Origin: Bacteroidia bacterium
Lineage (GTDB): Bacteria > Bacteroidota > Bacteroidia > Cytophagales > Cyclobacteriaceae
Reading direction: 5' to 3'
NCBI GenBank assembly: GCA_030426345.1
Contig: JAUHYU010000054.1
Location: forward strand, 1 to 36,316
Length of the DNA stretch: 36,316 bases
Below the pieces are notes generated by a model that worked only from the letters and a program-made list of their open reading frames with translations, was not told the DNA's origin and searched no databases. The position numbers and the translations under genes are program-made. This document shows positions 9,329 through 18,338 of the stretch, one piece after another; position 1 is the stretch's first letter; each line of letters begins with the position of its first letter.

Positions 9329-9437
9329 GAAAAATAAAGACCTATTGTTTCTGATTTTGCCTTTGAGTTATTTTTTGGTTATTCCGTTAGAATATGTTCA
9401 TACTAAATATACATAAAATAAACCAAAATTCTTGAAA

Positions 9438-11513
9438 TTAAAGCCTAAATCGAACCTGAAAGCTAATACTTGACCGTGTATCTCCGGGAATTTCCTCTAA
9501 TCCAGACCCAATGTTTGCTACGTTGAAATAATTTGTTTGCGCAAATTTCAACCAAAAAGACACCTGTTTTACAAAATCATACTTAAAAACCATATAATAC
9601 CGAACCCCTTTATTATAAAAAAACGGAATACTATACACATAAAGCAAGTCCCTTTCATAAATGAATTGTCGATTATCGTAGTCATCCGTATCAAAAAGTG
9701 CATACCTGGCGGAAATGGAAAAATCGGATTTTTTATAGCTTATGTCTTGAGCTAGAATGAACCCATTGGTGTTTTTATTATTAAAGCTGACGTTGCTGTG
9801 CTGAATTCTTGTCTTCGTAGAAAACCCAGAGCGCATCAAATAGCTCACGTCCAATAAAAATCTTTCTGTTGTTTTTGGTACAATTTGCACTAAAGGAAAT
9901 TCACCTTCTGTAAAATTCATTTCCTTCGTTTTATTTCTATACTGCAATGTTAAGTTCAAGTTCTCATTAGCCAAATAGTTGGCTGCAACCATGAAGTCCT
10001 GCCCTTTGCTTGGGGCATCTACCTGATATTTAAGCCATGGAAAGCTATAAAAATCCATGTAAGTCGTCAATTCCAAATGGCTCACGGGAAGGATTCTCAT
10101 TCCCCAATATATTCCCTTTTCATTTTCAATTCTTGAGTTTTCGCCAAACGCCTTGCCATGAAATGAATGGAAGTTTTTATCATAATCCCTGATATGGATG
10201 GAAGTCTGCAATTGAGAGGAAAGGCTGGCAACTACACCAGCAGAAATAGCCTTTCCCTTGCTCTTCGAAACTGCAACTTCACCAAATATATGTGCATTCT
10301 TCAAATAATAATTTACATACCCTCCTGTCACATGATTATCTGTTCCACTAAATTCAAATTGATTATATTTTTTTCGCACTGGTATCAATGCAGTCGAATA
10401 CTCAGTATATATTCTATTCAGTCCAACCTCAAGTTTATTGTTTCCAGTTTTAAAATTCACATTACCTCCAAAGGAACGATCATCTGTAGTGTGTTTTGCA
10501 TCAATTTCCGAAATTGTTCTATGCAGCCCGATCGTTTGTAGATATGAGATATAATTATCGCTTTCGTCAATTGTATCTCTGCGCAAGACCGCGTCTCTTT
10601 TTACTCCAGAGTAAAATACATTCATCTCGAAATACTTAGCTTTAGCAGAAACTGCCACTCCACTGAAGTCCTTATTTTCATACACAGATCGATATGGCCT
10701 GAGTCCTAGATTATTTCGGCGAACAGTTGTGATAGGCTCCATTCCCTTTCCAATGCGAATACCAGAGCCAAATACTAACCCCTGCCCATAGTCCATGCTA
10801 AAATCCCCAACTATAATCCTCTTTAGCAGTGATACATTTTCAATCATTGCATGAAAGGAGTAATAATCCATGCCGTACCTTTTTGAATCCGGATTCCAAG
10901 TTATCGATTCCCCAGGGTCTTTTTCTGTGGTAAAACCAAAACTATAGTACCCCTTTTTGGAATAAAGATAGCGGGCATAAAGTCTACTTGGCCCTCCGGA
11001 ATATCGGGAAGTTAGCTCTCCGGAATTGGTAGTATCCGGTGGCGAGTATCCTTTTTTTGGCTCTAAAATGGTCTGATATCTAATAAATAATTCATGGTTT
11101 TCAGGATGATTTATACTCGTCTTGAATGGCAATCTTGGACTAAGATCAATGGTGACAAAGGGAGTCAACTGGGCTACAACCTCTTCATTAAATCCGTCAA
11201 TAGACAGCAACTCAAAGTAAGACAAGAAATTCCCATATTCTTCACGATGATCTAAAATGCCAGAAATCTGCTTTTCAGACAAGAAAAATAAGGATTGGAA
11301 ATCAGTTCGATCCGCCTTATTCAAATCCAAAGGATTGGAATAAAGGGTAAAAAGCCTATCGTAGAGATCGTTATAATCCACTTCTACTTCCTGTTGTGGT
11401 AGTAGTTTTTCGATTATCCGCTCAAAGTCAAGTTTTTCCGTAACTTCATGCTGCGCCCAACTATCGTACCCCAGAATCAAAAAGACAAACAAAAAAAACG
11501 TGCTATTTTTCAT
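9438..11513 (-). CDS. Secreted helix-hairpin-helix protein with predicted outer-membrane barrel (691 aa)
   Basis: The frame is open further upstream (to 11585), but the start MKNSTFFLFVFLIL at 11513 is preferred because it begins a clear signal peptide ending near SWAQ. The mature N-terminus has two tandem helix-hairpin-helix/ComEA-like motifs: LDLNKADRTDFQSLFFLSEK followed by ILDHREEYGNFLSYFELLSI and then GFNEEVVAQL. The remaining 500 or so residues show alternating aromatic strands and a terminal strand ending in Phe-Arg-Leu, as in outer-membrane beta-barrels. Such proteins are widespread and uncharacterised in Bacteroidota. Known HhH modules bind DNA, so a role in DNA uptake or surface attachment is possible but unproven. 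Its start overlaps the stop of the PorV-like gene by 11 bases, suggesting translational coupling. Confidence 0.8.
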   Translation of the reverse strand: MKNSTFFLFVFLILGYDSWAQHEVTEKLDFERIIEKLLPQQEVEVDYNDLYDRLFTLYSNPLDLNKADRTDFQSLFFLSEKQISGILDHREEYGNFLSYFELLSIDGFNEEVVAQLTPFVTIDLSPRLPFKTSINHPENHELFIRYQTILEPKKGYSPPDTTNSGELTSRYSGGPSRLYARYLYSKKGYYSFGFTTEKDPGESITWNPDSKRYGMDYYSFHAMIENVSLLKRIIVGDFSMDYGQGLVFGSGIRIGKGMEPITTVRRNNLGLRPYRSVYENKDFSGVAVSAKAKYFEMNVFYSGVKRDAVLRRDTIDESDNYISYLQTIGLHRTISEIDAKHTTDDRSFGGNVNFKTGNNKLEVGLNRIYTEYSTALIPVRKKYNQFEFSGTDNHVTGGYVNYYLKNAHIFGEVAVSKSKGKAISAGVVASLSSQLQTSIHIRDYDKNFHSFHGKAFGENSRIENEKGIYWGMRILPVSHLELTTYMDFYSFPWLKYQVDAPSKGQDFMVAANYLANENLNLTLQYRNKTKEMNFTEGEFPLVQIVPKTTERFLLDVSYLMRSGFSTKTRIQHSNVSFNNKNTNGFILAQDISYKKSDFSISARYALFDTDDYDNRQFIYERDLLYVYSIPFFYNKGVRYYMVFKYDFVKQVSFWLKFAQTNYFNVANIGSGLEEIPGDTRSSISFQVRFRL

Positions 11514-12333
11514 CACCTTTTTGGTAATGGTACGATACTGACAATTGATGCGAAGTGCCGAGCGGTTGGTTTGTACCCACCGCATAATCTATTTGAAACC
11601 TTTTCAAATATAGGCCTGCACCAAAATAACTTTTGAATGGCCCTGTGTTTAGCCCTGTCCTTAATGCAAATTTTTCTAAAAACACATACTCAATTCCGGT
11701 TTTCAACGCTGCATCATAATCCACATCTTTTACCAAATCAATATTCCATCTAAGTTGCTCCACAGGAGTGTAGGCTAGTCCTACTTTCATTACAACCGGC
11801 AGCTTAGAACGTTCTACATTATTTAATTTGGAAACTGTGAAATTCGATATATAAGTGCCAAAAGAAAGTTTCGGAATCAGTTCCACAATCCCACCAAGGT
11901 CGAAATATACACATCCGGTCTTACCAAATTCGTCAATACTCATTTGGTAATAACTGGCTTTAAAGCCAAGACGCACAAAGCCCATTTGATTCCCAAAAGC
12001 CGCAGAGGTTATTTGCTCATTAAATGATTCATCTCCAAAACGATACACAGAAACGCCCACATTGCCAAAAGAAAATGGGTGTATGACTCCTGCAGCAATC
12101 TTATCAAACCCCTCTACAGCAGCATATTTATCGAAGCCAAAAAATGCCGTACCATTCTCCACACCCGAAATTCCACCGACATTATTAAAAATCGACCAAC
12201 CATCATATAAAGTTGTACTGCTATTTCCAAGGCCTTTAGCCCTTGCTCCCATATCTGAAGGAATTGTTTGGGAATGAACTACTATCGGAATTAAGGTGAT
12301 TAGGATTGATATGGAGATATTTATTCTCATCAT
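11503..12333 (-). CDS. PorV/PorQ-like outer-membrane beta-barrel protein (276 aa)
   Basis: Has an N-terminal signal peptide (MMRINISISILITLIPIVVH, then Ser-Gln). The mature start resembles the PorV/UPF0164 group of Bacteroidota barrels: MGARAKGLGNSSTTLYDGW, then FNNVGGISG and FFGFDKYA, followed by amphipathic strands to the end (KRFQIDYAVG, HQLSVSYHY). Two adjacent Met codons make the exact start ambiguous by one residue. The 3' end overlaps the start of the HhH-barrel gene, so the two are one unit. PorV-type proteins act in the type IX secretion outer complex in some species. This one is shorter and divergent, so only the fold is claimed. Confidence 0.7.
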   Translation of the reverse strand: MMRINISISILITLIPIVVHSQTIPSDMGARAKGLGNSSTTLYDGWSIFNNVGGISGVENGTAFFGFDKYAAVEGFDKIAAGVIHPFSFGNVGVSVYRFGDESFNEQITSAAFGNQMGFVRLGFKASYYQMSIDEFGKTGCVYFDLGGIVELIPKLSFGTYISNFTVSKLNNVERSKLPVVMKVGLAYTPVEQLRWNIDLVKDVDYDAALKTGIEYVFLEKFALRTGLNTGPFKSYFGAGLYLKRFQIDYAVGTNQPLGTSHQLSVSYHYQKGDEK

Positions 12334-12426
12334 TTCAATGAAAATAACACCAATTAAACAAATTTCAAATTCGTTTAAACTTTAAAGTCAAGAGAAACCT
12401 ATACCCTTTATAACATATAAGGGGTC

Positions 12427-12447
12427 AAAAAGCATCAAAAATCCATG
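12427..12447 (-). repeat. Dispersed CATGG element, half-site
   Basis: On the minus strand it reads CATGGATTTTTGATGC plus a T-run. It starts 4 bases after the DUF2147 stop codon (12451-12453) and points away from the gene. It is identical over all 21 bases to the copy at 19908-19928 on the other strand. Confidence 0.7.
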
Positions 12448-12450
12448 ATT

Positions 12451-12888
12451 TTATTCTGCTTTGGTCCATTGAGTTGTTCTGCCCAGAAGAGAAATTCCAA
12501 TATACCCACGAACATGAATGCTACCATCCTTTTGCAATTTGATCACGCAACTATATGTTTTACCACTTTTCGGATCGTATATTTCACCATCATCCCACTG
12601 ACCATCGTCAAACTCAAAATCAGTCAAAATAACCAATCCTACTTTTTTTCTTTTCCGCAAATCCGGCTCAGGATTGTTTTCATCGTAGGCAGAGATGCCT
12701 TCTCCGGTTTTGTGCCAGACTATCTTCCCAAAGAACTCTCCATTCTCTTTATAAACCTTGATCTTGGCATCCTTTTCTTCATTGTACCATATGCCAAGAA
12801 TGGCATCCGGGTTGGCTTGAGCAAAAAGATCACGAGATAGAAAACAACCGAGAATAAAAAATAATAAAACTAAACCTTTAAGTTTCAT
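12451..12888 (-). CDS. Secreted DUF2147 protein (145 aa)
   Basis: A signal peptide (MKLKGLVLLFFILGCFLSRD, cleaved near LFAQ) precedes one DUF2147 domain. The family's pattern is visible: ILGIWYNEEKDAKIKVYKENG, FFGKIVW, DLRKRKKVGLVILTDF, then GEIYDPKSGKTYSC and LRGRTTQW-like sequence written here as LLGRTTQWTKAE. The domain is a small periplasmic beta-barrel of unknown function found in many Bacteroidota and Proteobacteria. It stands alone and its 3' flank carries the CATGG element. The family is clear, the function is unknown. Confidence 0.85.
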   Translation of the reverse strand: MKLKGLVLLFFILGCFLSRDLFAQANPDAILGIWYNEEKDAKIKVYKENGEFFGKIVWHKTGEGISAYDENNPEPDLRKRKKVGLVILTDFEFDDGQWDDGEIYDPKSGKTYSCVIKLQKDGSIHVRGYIGISLLGRTTQWTKAE

Positions 12889-13264
12889 TCTAATCTTATT
12901 TATGTGAAAAAATCTTGAAACCCTGAATGACAGGTCAATGCAATGCTTCCCTTATGATAAGTTAAATATAAATTGAAAGAACTAAATATTTCCTAAATAC
13001 ACCAAATTCTTTTGAGCTTCTTGTTGTACCTCATTTTTTTATTTTAAATCAGAAGGGAAAAGTTGACGTTAAAAAACCAATTAAAATCCATAAACTCTCT
13101 CTCAAAAAAGCGAGATTAAATCATTGTGTCTATAAGAATACATTACGTGGGCCAAAAAAATCAATTGTTACAAAGTTAATTATTGTATTAGATATTAATT
13201 TTATACTTTAATAATGATTGTGGTTACCATTATTATTTTTTTTGTATAAACCCCCGAGGGTCAA
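12889..13264. other. 376-bp divergent intergenic region
   Basis: AT-rich gap between the divergent DUF2147 gene and the ECF sigma gene. It must hold promoters for both, but no full TTG-N19-TAnnTTTG match is visible on either strand. A CCCCCGAGGG block sits just before the sigma start codon. No coding frame or RNA gene is supported. Confidence 0.5.
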
Positions 13265-13804
13265 ATGAAGGATAACGAAGTTTTAGATAAAATTTCCAAA
13301 GGCGATGAAAGTGCCCTTGACTATTTGTATAAAAAGTATTATCGGATGATGACTAACATGGTCATCAAGAATAATGGCACTGAACATGAAGCCAAGGATG
13401 TCTATCAAGATGCTCTAGTGGTATTTTGGCAAAAGGCAGCCAGTGGAAATTTAGTTCTAACATCAAAGATTAGTACATTTCTATACAGTATATGTTTAAA
13501 TTTATGGAGAAAAGAACTTGAAAGGAAGAGTAGATTGGTGCACGATCAAAAGGATGGTGCAGAGTATTCCAACCACGAACAGGAGGAAAAATCAAAAATA
13601 ATTCATGACTGCATCAATGGAATGGGAGAAACCTGTAGAAAGATATTGTCATATCACTACTTTGACGGATTATCAATGGTAGATATAGCAGAAAAGTTAG
13701 GCTATGCCAATACAGATACAGCCAAAACAAAAAAGTACAAGTGCAAGCAAAAATTATATCAACTAGTTAAATCAAAATATTCAAAAAGCGACTTTTTAGA
13801 TTAG
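13265..13804 (+). CDS. ECF-type RNA polymerase sigma factor (179 aa)
   Basis: A sigma-70 family protein with only regions 2 and 4. Region 2 is at about 20-90, with EHEAKDVYQDALVVFWQKA for core binding and -10 recognition. Region 4 is at about 120-170, with RKILSYHYFDGLSMVDIAEKLGYAN as the helix-turn-helix and then TAKTKKYKCKQKL. The length is typical. The next gene starts 6 bases later and encodes a probable membrane anti-sigma factor, the usual pairing. Many ECF factors control their own operon, but the upstream region shows no recognisable promoter to test that here. Confidence 0.9.
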   Translation: MKDNEVLDKISKGDESALDYLYKKYYRMMTNMVIKNNGTEHEAKDVYQDALVVFWQKAASGNLVLTSKISTFLYSICLNLWRKELERKSRLVHDQKDGAEYSNHEQEEKSKIIHDCINGMGETCRKILSYHYFDGLSMVDIAEKLGYANTDTAKTKKYKCKQKLYQLVKSKYSKSDFLD

Positions 13805-13810
13805 TAAGCT

Positions 13811-14716
13811 ATGAATAATAACCTATCCAGCGAAGAGTTTGTAAGCCGATATATCGACAATGAGTTGTCGGATATAGATCGATTAAGTTTTGAAAACAAA
13901 CTACTTCATGACCCTGAACTAAGAGAAGAATACAATCTTCAGAATGATTTAATAAATGGAATCAAGGAAACCCGAAGGCTCGAATTGAAAAACAGGCTTA
14001 CGAATATTCCTATTCCTACACCAATATACCAAACAATAGGCTTCAAAGCTATTGCAACAGCTGGTGTTGTTGGTCTGGGGATTGGTATTTATTTCATGTC
14101 CGGAGAAAAAGACAATATCCAATTATCACCAATTGAAATTACCCAAAATCAACTATCTGTTAGGGAAGACAATACCATTCCTGACATGCCAAAAACAATA
14201 ACGCCGGCAAAAGAGAAAAAAGAAAAATCAAATCTTGTAACTCAGAAAAAAAATGCATCATCTGTTTTAGCAAAAAATACTAAAATCAAGCCGGAAGAAC
14301 CTATTGTTGAGCAACCAAAGATCGTTGAGCCTAATGTAATCCAACCAAATATTGTAGAAACATTTGACAACGAAGATATTGGGGCTGGGGATATAAGTAA
14401 TGACAATCCAAATAACAATCTTGATGTCATAAAGGAAAACATTGAGAGTGCAGTAGAAATTTCAACAGTCGAAGACAGAAAAAACAAGTTTCATTATAAA
14501 TTTTATGAAAACAAACTGTTCCTGCTAGGCAACTTTAATGATATGCCTTATGAAATTCTTGAATTAAATTCAGCCAAAGACAAGTCTTACTTCCTCTATT
14601 ATAATAACAACTTTTATAAGTTAAATTCAGGGCAAGAAAAGCCTGCACCACTTATTAAAATAGAAAATGACAGCCTTTTAAACGAATTAAGCATAATTCA
14701 ATCAAATAAGCGTTAA
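13811..14716 (+). CDS. Probable membrane anti-sigma factor (301 aa)
   Basis: The N-terminus (SSEEFVSRYIDNELSDIDRL, then FENKLLHDPELREEYNLQ) resembles the cytosolic sigma-binding helices of zinc-less anti-sigma factors. One membrane segment lies at about 77-95 (GFKAIATAGVVGLGIGIYFM). The following stretch is rich in Pro, Lys and Glu with short repeats (EEPIVEQPKIVEPNVIQPNI), probably a flexible periplasmic linker, and a small C-terminal domain ends the protein. No characterised periplasmic domain is recognised. Position 6 bases after the ECF sigma gene supports the anti-sigma role, which is inference. A terminator follows. Confidence 0.65.
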   Translation: MNNNLSSEEFVSRYIDNELSDIDRLSFENKLLHDPELREEYNLQNDLINGIKETRRLELKNRLTNIPIPTPIYQTIGFKAIATAGVVGLGIGIYFMSGEKDNIQLSPIEITQNQLSVREDNTIPDMPKTITPAKEKKEKSNLVTQKKNASSVLAKNTKIKPEEPIVEQPKIVEPNVIQPNIVETFDNEDIGAGDISNDNPNNNLDVIKENIESAVEISTVEDRKNKFHYKFYENKLFLLGNFNDMPYEILELNSAKDKSYFLYYNNNFYKLNSGQEKPAPLIKIENDSLLNELSIIQSNKR

Positions 14717-14729
14717 CAATTCCTTTCAA

Positions 14730-14765
14730 AATTAACAAGTCCCATTGAATGGGACTTGTTAATTT
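14730..14765. terminator. Terminator after the sigma/anti-sigma pair
   Basis: AATTAACAAGTCCCA pairs perfectly with its complement TGGGACTTGTTAATT around TTGAA, and is followed by a T. It separates the pair from the ftsX operon. Confidence 0.8.
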
Positions 14766-14800
14766 CCCATTGATTTAAAAGGCATATCTTTTTTTATTAT

Positions 14801-14808
14801 TAGTTTTG
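14801..14808 (+). promoter_or_regulatory. Probable promoter of the ftsX-gldC operon
   Basis: TAGTTTTG matches the Bacteroidota -7 element 27 bases upstream of the ftsX start. No TTG lies at the standard spacing, so only half of the consensus is seen. Confidence 0.45.
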
Positions 14809-14834
14809 CGCAAATAATTAATAATAAAAAGCTG

Positions 14835-15719
14835 TTGAATTTCAAAAAGAAAAAAAAGTTAGGAAGCTTCCCATATACCAGTATGGTGTTTAGTATTACG
14901 CTCGCTCTTTTTGTGATAGGTCTATTTGGATTGCTTATTTTACACTCAAACAAACTTAAGGATGTCATTCGCGACAATGTCACAATTCAAATTTATCTAG
15001 ATAAATTCGTTACTGAAAGTGATAAAATTCGAATCAACAAGCTGCTTACCCAAAAGCCATATGTGGCAAAAGAAGGAGAAAATTCTTCTATTGAGTTTAT
15101 TTCCAAAGAAGATGCCGCAAAACTATTTATTGAAAATACCGGAGAAGATTTTATCAAATTTTTGGGTGATAATCCACTAAGGGATGCCTATACGATTAAA
15201 ATATCTCCACCTTACCAGCAAGAAGACAGCCTTCAAAAAATAAAAGATGAACTCACCAGGGTTAGTTCTGTTTTCGAAGTAGTTTATGTACAAAGCCTTG
15301 TAAAATCCATAAATAGAAATATCACCAAAATTAGTCTTGTCTTAGCGGGATTCACGATCATCTTGCTAATCACAATTGTCATTTTAATAAACAACACAAT
15401 AAAACTTGCGATGTTTTCCCAACGATTTTTGATCAGAAGTATGCAGTTGGTTGGTGCAAAGTCAGGATTTATTATTGCTCCATTTGTAAAAAAAGCTAGT
15501 ATTCAAGGGATGCTATCAGGAATAATTGCCACTGGGCTTTTGATAGGATTGCTCCAATATGCAAACAAAACCATTGAAGAGCTAAAAGATCTGCAATCAA
15601 ATCAGGAATTACTTTTGTTATTTTCTTTTATCATAGTTTTAGGAATTGTTATCGGAATGATAAGCACCTACAACGCAGTGAAAAAATATCTAAAAATGTC
15701 ATTAGACGAATTATATTAA
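14835..15719 (+). CDS. ftsX: Cell-division protein FtsX (294 aa)
   Basis: Permease-like partner of FtsE that signals across the inner membrane to septal wall hydrolases. Four membrane segments are seen: about 17-40 (MVFSITLALFVIGLFGLLIL), and three in the C-terminal half (SLVLAGFTIILLITIVILIN; the IIATGLLIGLL region; LLLLFSFIIVLGIVIGMIS). The large periplasmic loop between the first two is the FtsX extracellular domain. The start is TTG at 14835, which supplies the basic FKKKKK segment before the first membrane helix. The first ATG would begin inside the helix. ftsE is not in the window. It leads a six-gene operon. Confidence 0.9.
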   Translation: MNFKKKKKLGSFPYTSMVFSITLALFVIGLFGLLILHSNKLKDVIRDNVTIQIYLDKFVTESDKIRINKLLTQKPYVAKEGENSSIEFISKEDAAKLFIENTGEDFIKFLGDNPLRDAYTIKISPPYQQEDSLQKIKDELTRVSSVFEVVYVQSLVKSINRNITKISLVLAGFTIILLITIVILINNTIKLAMFSQRFLIRSMQLVGAKSGFIIAPFVKKASIQGMLSGIIATGLLIGLLQYANKTIEELKDLQSNQELLLLFSFIIVLGIVIGMISTYNAVKKYLKMSLDELY

Positions 15720-15721
15720 AT

Positions 15722-15931
15722 ATGAGCAACAAAGAAAAACTAGCCTTTAGCAGATCCAATTATATCATGATGCTAGTTGGCATTGGCGTATTAGCAATTG
15801 GTTTTTTTATTATGACCTTGGACAAAGAAGATTATGGATTTGGCTTTCTTGGAATAACCCTCGGGCCAATTGTAGTAATGACAGGATTTATAGTTGAATT
15901 TTTCGCAATATTTCATAAAAGCAAAAAATAG
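15722..15931 (+). CDS. DUF3098 membrane protein (69 aa)
   Basis: A small protein with two membrane helices (NYIMMLVGIGVLAIGFFIM and FLGITLGPIVVMTGFIVEFF) and a short loop (TLDKEDYGFG). The family is found in Bacteroidota between ftsX and uppP, exactly as here. It starts 2 bases after the ftsX stop and ends 3 bases before uppP, so it is certainly co-transcribed. Its function is unknown; the position suggests a role with envelope or division proteins. Confidence 0.85.
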   Translation: MSNKEKLAFSRSNYIMMLVGIGVLAIGFFIMTLDKEDYGFGFLGITLGPIVVMTGFIVEFFAIFHKSKK

Positions 15932-15934
15932 TTC

Positions 15935-16729
15935 ATGAGCATAATAGAAGCTTTAATTCTTGGCATAATACAAGGATTAACTGAGTTTTTGCCTGTCAGT
16001 AGCTCGGGGCACATCGAACTTGGCAAGGCCATCTTAAATATTCATACCAGTGATAATTTGTTGTTTTCAATCATCGTCCACTGCGCTACGGCGTTGAGCA
16101 CGATAATTATTTTTCGAAATAAAATACTAGATATTTTTAAAGGACTATTAGATTTCAAAAATAACGAGTCTCTACACTATACCTTAAAAATTCTAATTTC
16201 CATGATTCCTGTTGGCATTGTAGGTGTGCTTTTTGAGGAAAAGATCGAAGCACTATTTACCGGAAATGTTGTTTTTGTAGGAGCCATGCTAATCGTAACA
16301 GGGTGCTTGTTGACATTTACATATTATGCTAAAAATACCACAAAAGATGTGTCCTACGGGCACTCCATTCTCATTGGATTAGCTCAAGCTATTGCGATCC
16401 TACCAGGAATATCCCGTTCCGGATCCACCATTTCTACAGCATTGATTCTTGGTATTGACAAAGAAAAAGCAACTCAGTTTTCTTTTATCATGGTATTGCT
16501 GCCCATTATTGGAGCGACTTTGCTTAAGGTAAAGGATTATGTTGAAGAACCAACCTTATCAAGCGGCATGGATTCTTCTGTACTTATTATTGGATTTTTA
16601 GCGGCCTTTTTATCTGGACTCCTAGCTTGCTCTTGGATGATCAAAATTGTAAAAAAGGGCAAGCTAATTTACTTTGCTTATTATTGTTTTTCTGTCGGAA
16701 TCACATCAATTATCATCTCTTTTCTATGA
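15935..16729 (+). CDS. uppP: Undecaprenyl-diphosphatase (264 aa)
   Basis: Recycles the lipid carrier of cell-wall synthesis by removing a phosphate from undecaprenyl diphosphate; its loss typically causes bacitracin sensitivity. Both active-site motifs are present: QGLTEFLPVSSSGH (residues 13-26, Glu17 and His26) and LPGISRSGST (156-165, Arg161). The rest is a chain of hydrophobic helices, and the length is normal. The stop overlaps the truB start as ATGA, showing translational coupling. Confidence 0.97.
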   Translation: MSIIEALILGIIQGLTEFLPVSSSGHIELGKAILNIHTSDNLLFSIIVHCATALSTIIIFRNKILDIFKGLLDFKNNESLHYTLKILISMIPVGIVGVLFEEKIEALFTGNVVFVGAMLIVTGCLLTFTYYAKNTTKDVSYGHSILIGLAQAIAILPGISRSGSTISTALILGIDKEKATQFSFIMVLLPIIGATLLKVKDYVEEPTLSSGMDSSVLIIGFLAAFLSGLLACSWMIKIVKKGKLIYFAYYCFSVGITSIIISFL

Positions 16730-17403
16730 TTAATCCTGAGGAATTGAAAGATGGGAAAATGTTTCTAATTGATAAAGAATTACGCTGGACTTCTTTTGAC
16801 GTAGTAAAAAAAATCAGAAACCTCGTTAAGGTAAAAAAAGTAGGGCATGCCGGAACCCTAGACCCGTTGGCCACAGGCCTTTTGATCGTCTGCATTGGAA
16901 AAATGACCAAGCAGATAAATCAATTTATGGAATTAGAAAAGGAATATACCGGCACTATGGTTTTGGGAAAAACAACGCCCTCTGTTGATCTCGAAACTGA
17001 TTTTGATAGCGAAACGCCAATTGACCATCTCCAAGAATCGGATATCATTTCTAATGCTGAAAAATTCAAGGGTTTAATTATGCAAATTCCACCTATTTAT
17101 TCCGCACTAAAAAAAGACGGAGAGCCGCTTTATAAAAAAGCTAGAAAAGGAGAACATGTCAAAATTGACCCGAGAGAGGTAGAATTGAAATTGTTTGAAA
17201 TCACTAAAATAAACCTCCCTGAGGTTGAGTTTAAAATTGTTTGTTCCAAAGGATTTTATGTAAGAAGCCTGGTAAGAGATTTTGGTAGCGAACTTGGTGT
17301 TGGCGCCAGCTTGTCTGCCTTGAGAAGAACAAGGATTGGAGAATTCACAGTAGAAGACGCCCAATCAATTGATGGATTTATGAAGCTTTTGGAAACCGAA
17401 TGA
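16726..17403 (+). CDS. truB: tRNA pseudouridine-55 synthase (225 aa)
   Basis: Converts U55 of the tRNA T loop to pseudouridine. The catalytic motif HAGTLDPLATGLL holds Asp46. Further family motifs are KEYTGTMVLG, PPIYSALKKDGEPLYKKAR and SKGFYVRSLVRDFG. The start is ATG at 16726 (MINPEELKDG), not the longer frame from 16627, because the extension only reads through uppP in another frame. The gene overlaps uppP and ribF by 4 bases each (ATGA). Confidence 0.97.
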   Translation: MINPEELKDGKMFLIDKELRWTSFDVVKKIRNLVKVKKVGHAGTLDPLATGLLIVCIGKMTKQINQFMELEKEYTGTMVLGKTTPSVDLETDFDSETPIDHLQESDIISNAEKFKGLIMQIPPIYSALKKDGEPLYKKARKGEHVKIDPREVELKLFEITKINLPEVEFKIVCSKGFYVRSLVRDFGSELGVGASLSALRRTRIGEFTVEDAQSIDGFMKLLETE

Positions 17404-18338
17404 AAATACATAACGGGCTAGGAAAATTTGAAAAGCTAAGTTATGCGGTAGTTACAAGCGGCACCTTTGACGGCGTGCATATTGGGCACCGAAAAATCCT
17501 TCAGCGCCTAAACGAAATTGCCTGTAAGCATAATGGTGAATCTGTAATATTGACCTTTTGGCCACATCCACGTCTAGTACTTTACCCTGATCAGGAATTG
17601 TCTTTGCTCACTTCCATCGAAGAAAAGGCAGAGTTATTGAGTAAACAAAATATTGACCATTTAGTGATTGTCCCATTTACCATGGAATTTTCAGCACTTT
17701 CATCTGATGAATTTGTTAAGGATATTCTTGTTGATAAAATTGGGACAAAAAAATTAGTGATTGGCTATGATCACAAATTTGGGAAAAACCGCTCCGGTTC
17801 ATTTGAAGAACTCAACGAAAACAGCCACAAATATGGGTTCGATGTAGAAGAAATTTCAAAGCAAATGATTGACAGCAATGCTGTAAGCTCAACAAAAATA
17901 AGAAGAGCTTTGCAAGAAGGAGATATTGAAAAGGCCAATAATTTCCTCGGCAGATATTTCAGACTGACGGGAAAAGTAGTAGAGGGTGATAAGATTGGCA
18001 GAACTTTGAATTTCCCTACTGCGAACATAGAAGTCGACTTTAAGTACAAATTAATTCCAGGTGAAGGAATCTATGCCGTTTCGATTATTTTAGGCAATAA
18101 TCATTTCAAAGGCATGCTGAACATTGGGTATAGACCAACTTTTGGCGGCTCTCAAAAAAGAATTGAAGTACATATTTTTGATTTTGATCAGGAAATATAT
18201 GGAGAAAGTGTCACCATTATATTTTACCAAAAAATACGATCTGAAATTAAATTTCAAAATATTAGTGACTTGAAAGCACAACTTCAACAGGACAAAAAAT
18301 CAGTACAACAAATTCTAAAAAACATTCAATCAATATGA
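17400..18338 (+). CDS. ribF: Bifunctional riboflavin kinase/FAD synthetase (312 aa)
   Basis: Makes FMN and then FAD from riboflavin. The N-terminal adenylyltransferase domain has the nucleotide-binding GTFDGVHIGH (21-30) and a later SSTKIRRAL. The C-terminal riboflavin kinase domain starts near 180, with GKVVEGDKIGRTLNFPTANI, then the GEGIYAV and NIGYRPTFGG motifs. It is a full-length two-domain enzyme. ATGA overlaps join it to truB and gldC. Confidence 0.97.
   Translation: MKIHNGLGKFEKLSYAVVTSGTFDGVHIGHRKILQRLNEIACKHNGESVILTFWPHPRLVLYPDQELSLLTSIEEKAELLSKQNIDHLVIVPFTMEFSALSSDEFVKDILVDKIGTKKLVIGYDHKFGKNRSGSFEELNENSHKYGFDVEEISKQMIDSNAVSSTKIRRALQEGDIEKANNFLGRYFRLTGKVVEGDKIGRTLNFPTANIEVDFKYKLIPGEGIYAVSIILGNNHFKGMLNIGYRPTFGGSQKRIEVHIFDFDQEIYGESVTIIFYQKIRSEIKFQNISDLKAQLQQDKKSVQQILKNIQSI

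Noticed and set aside
16627-16725. N-terminal extension of TruB
   Set aside because: The extension overlaps uppP in another frame; the ATGA overlap at 16726 gives the correct TruB N-terminus.
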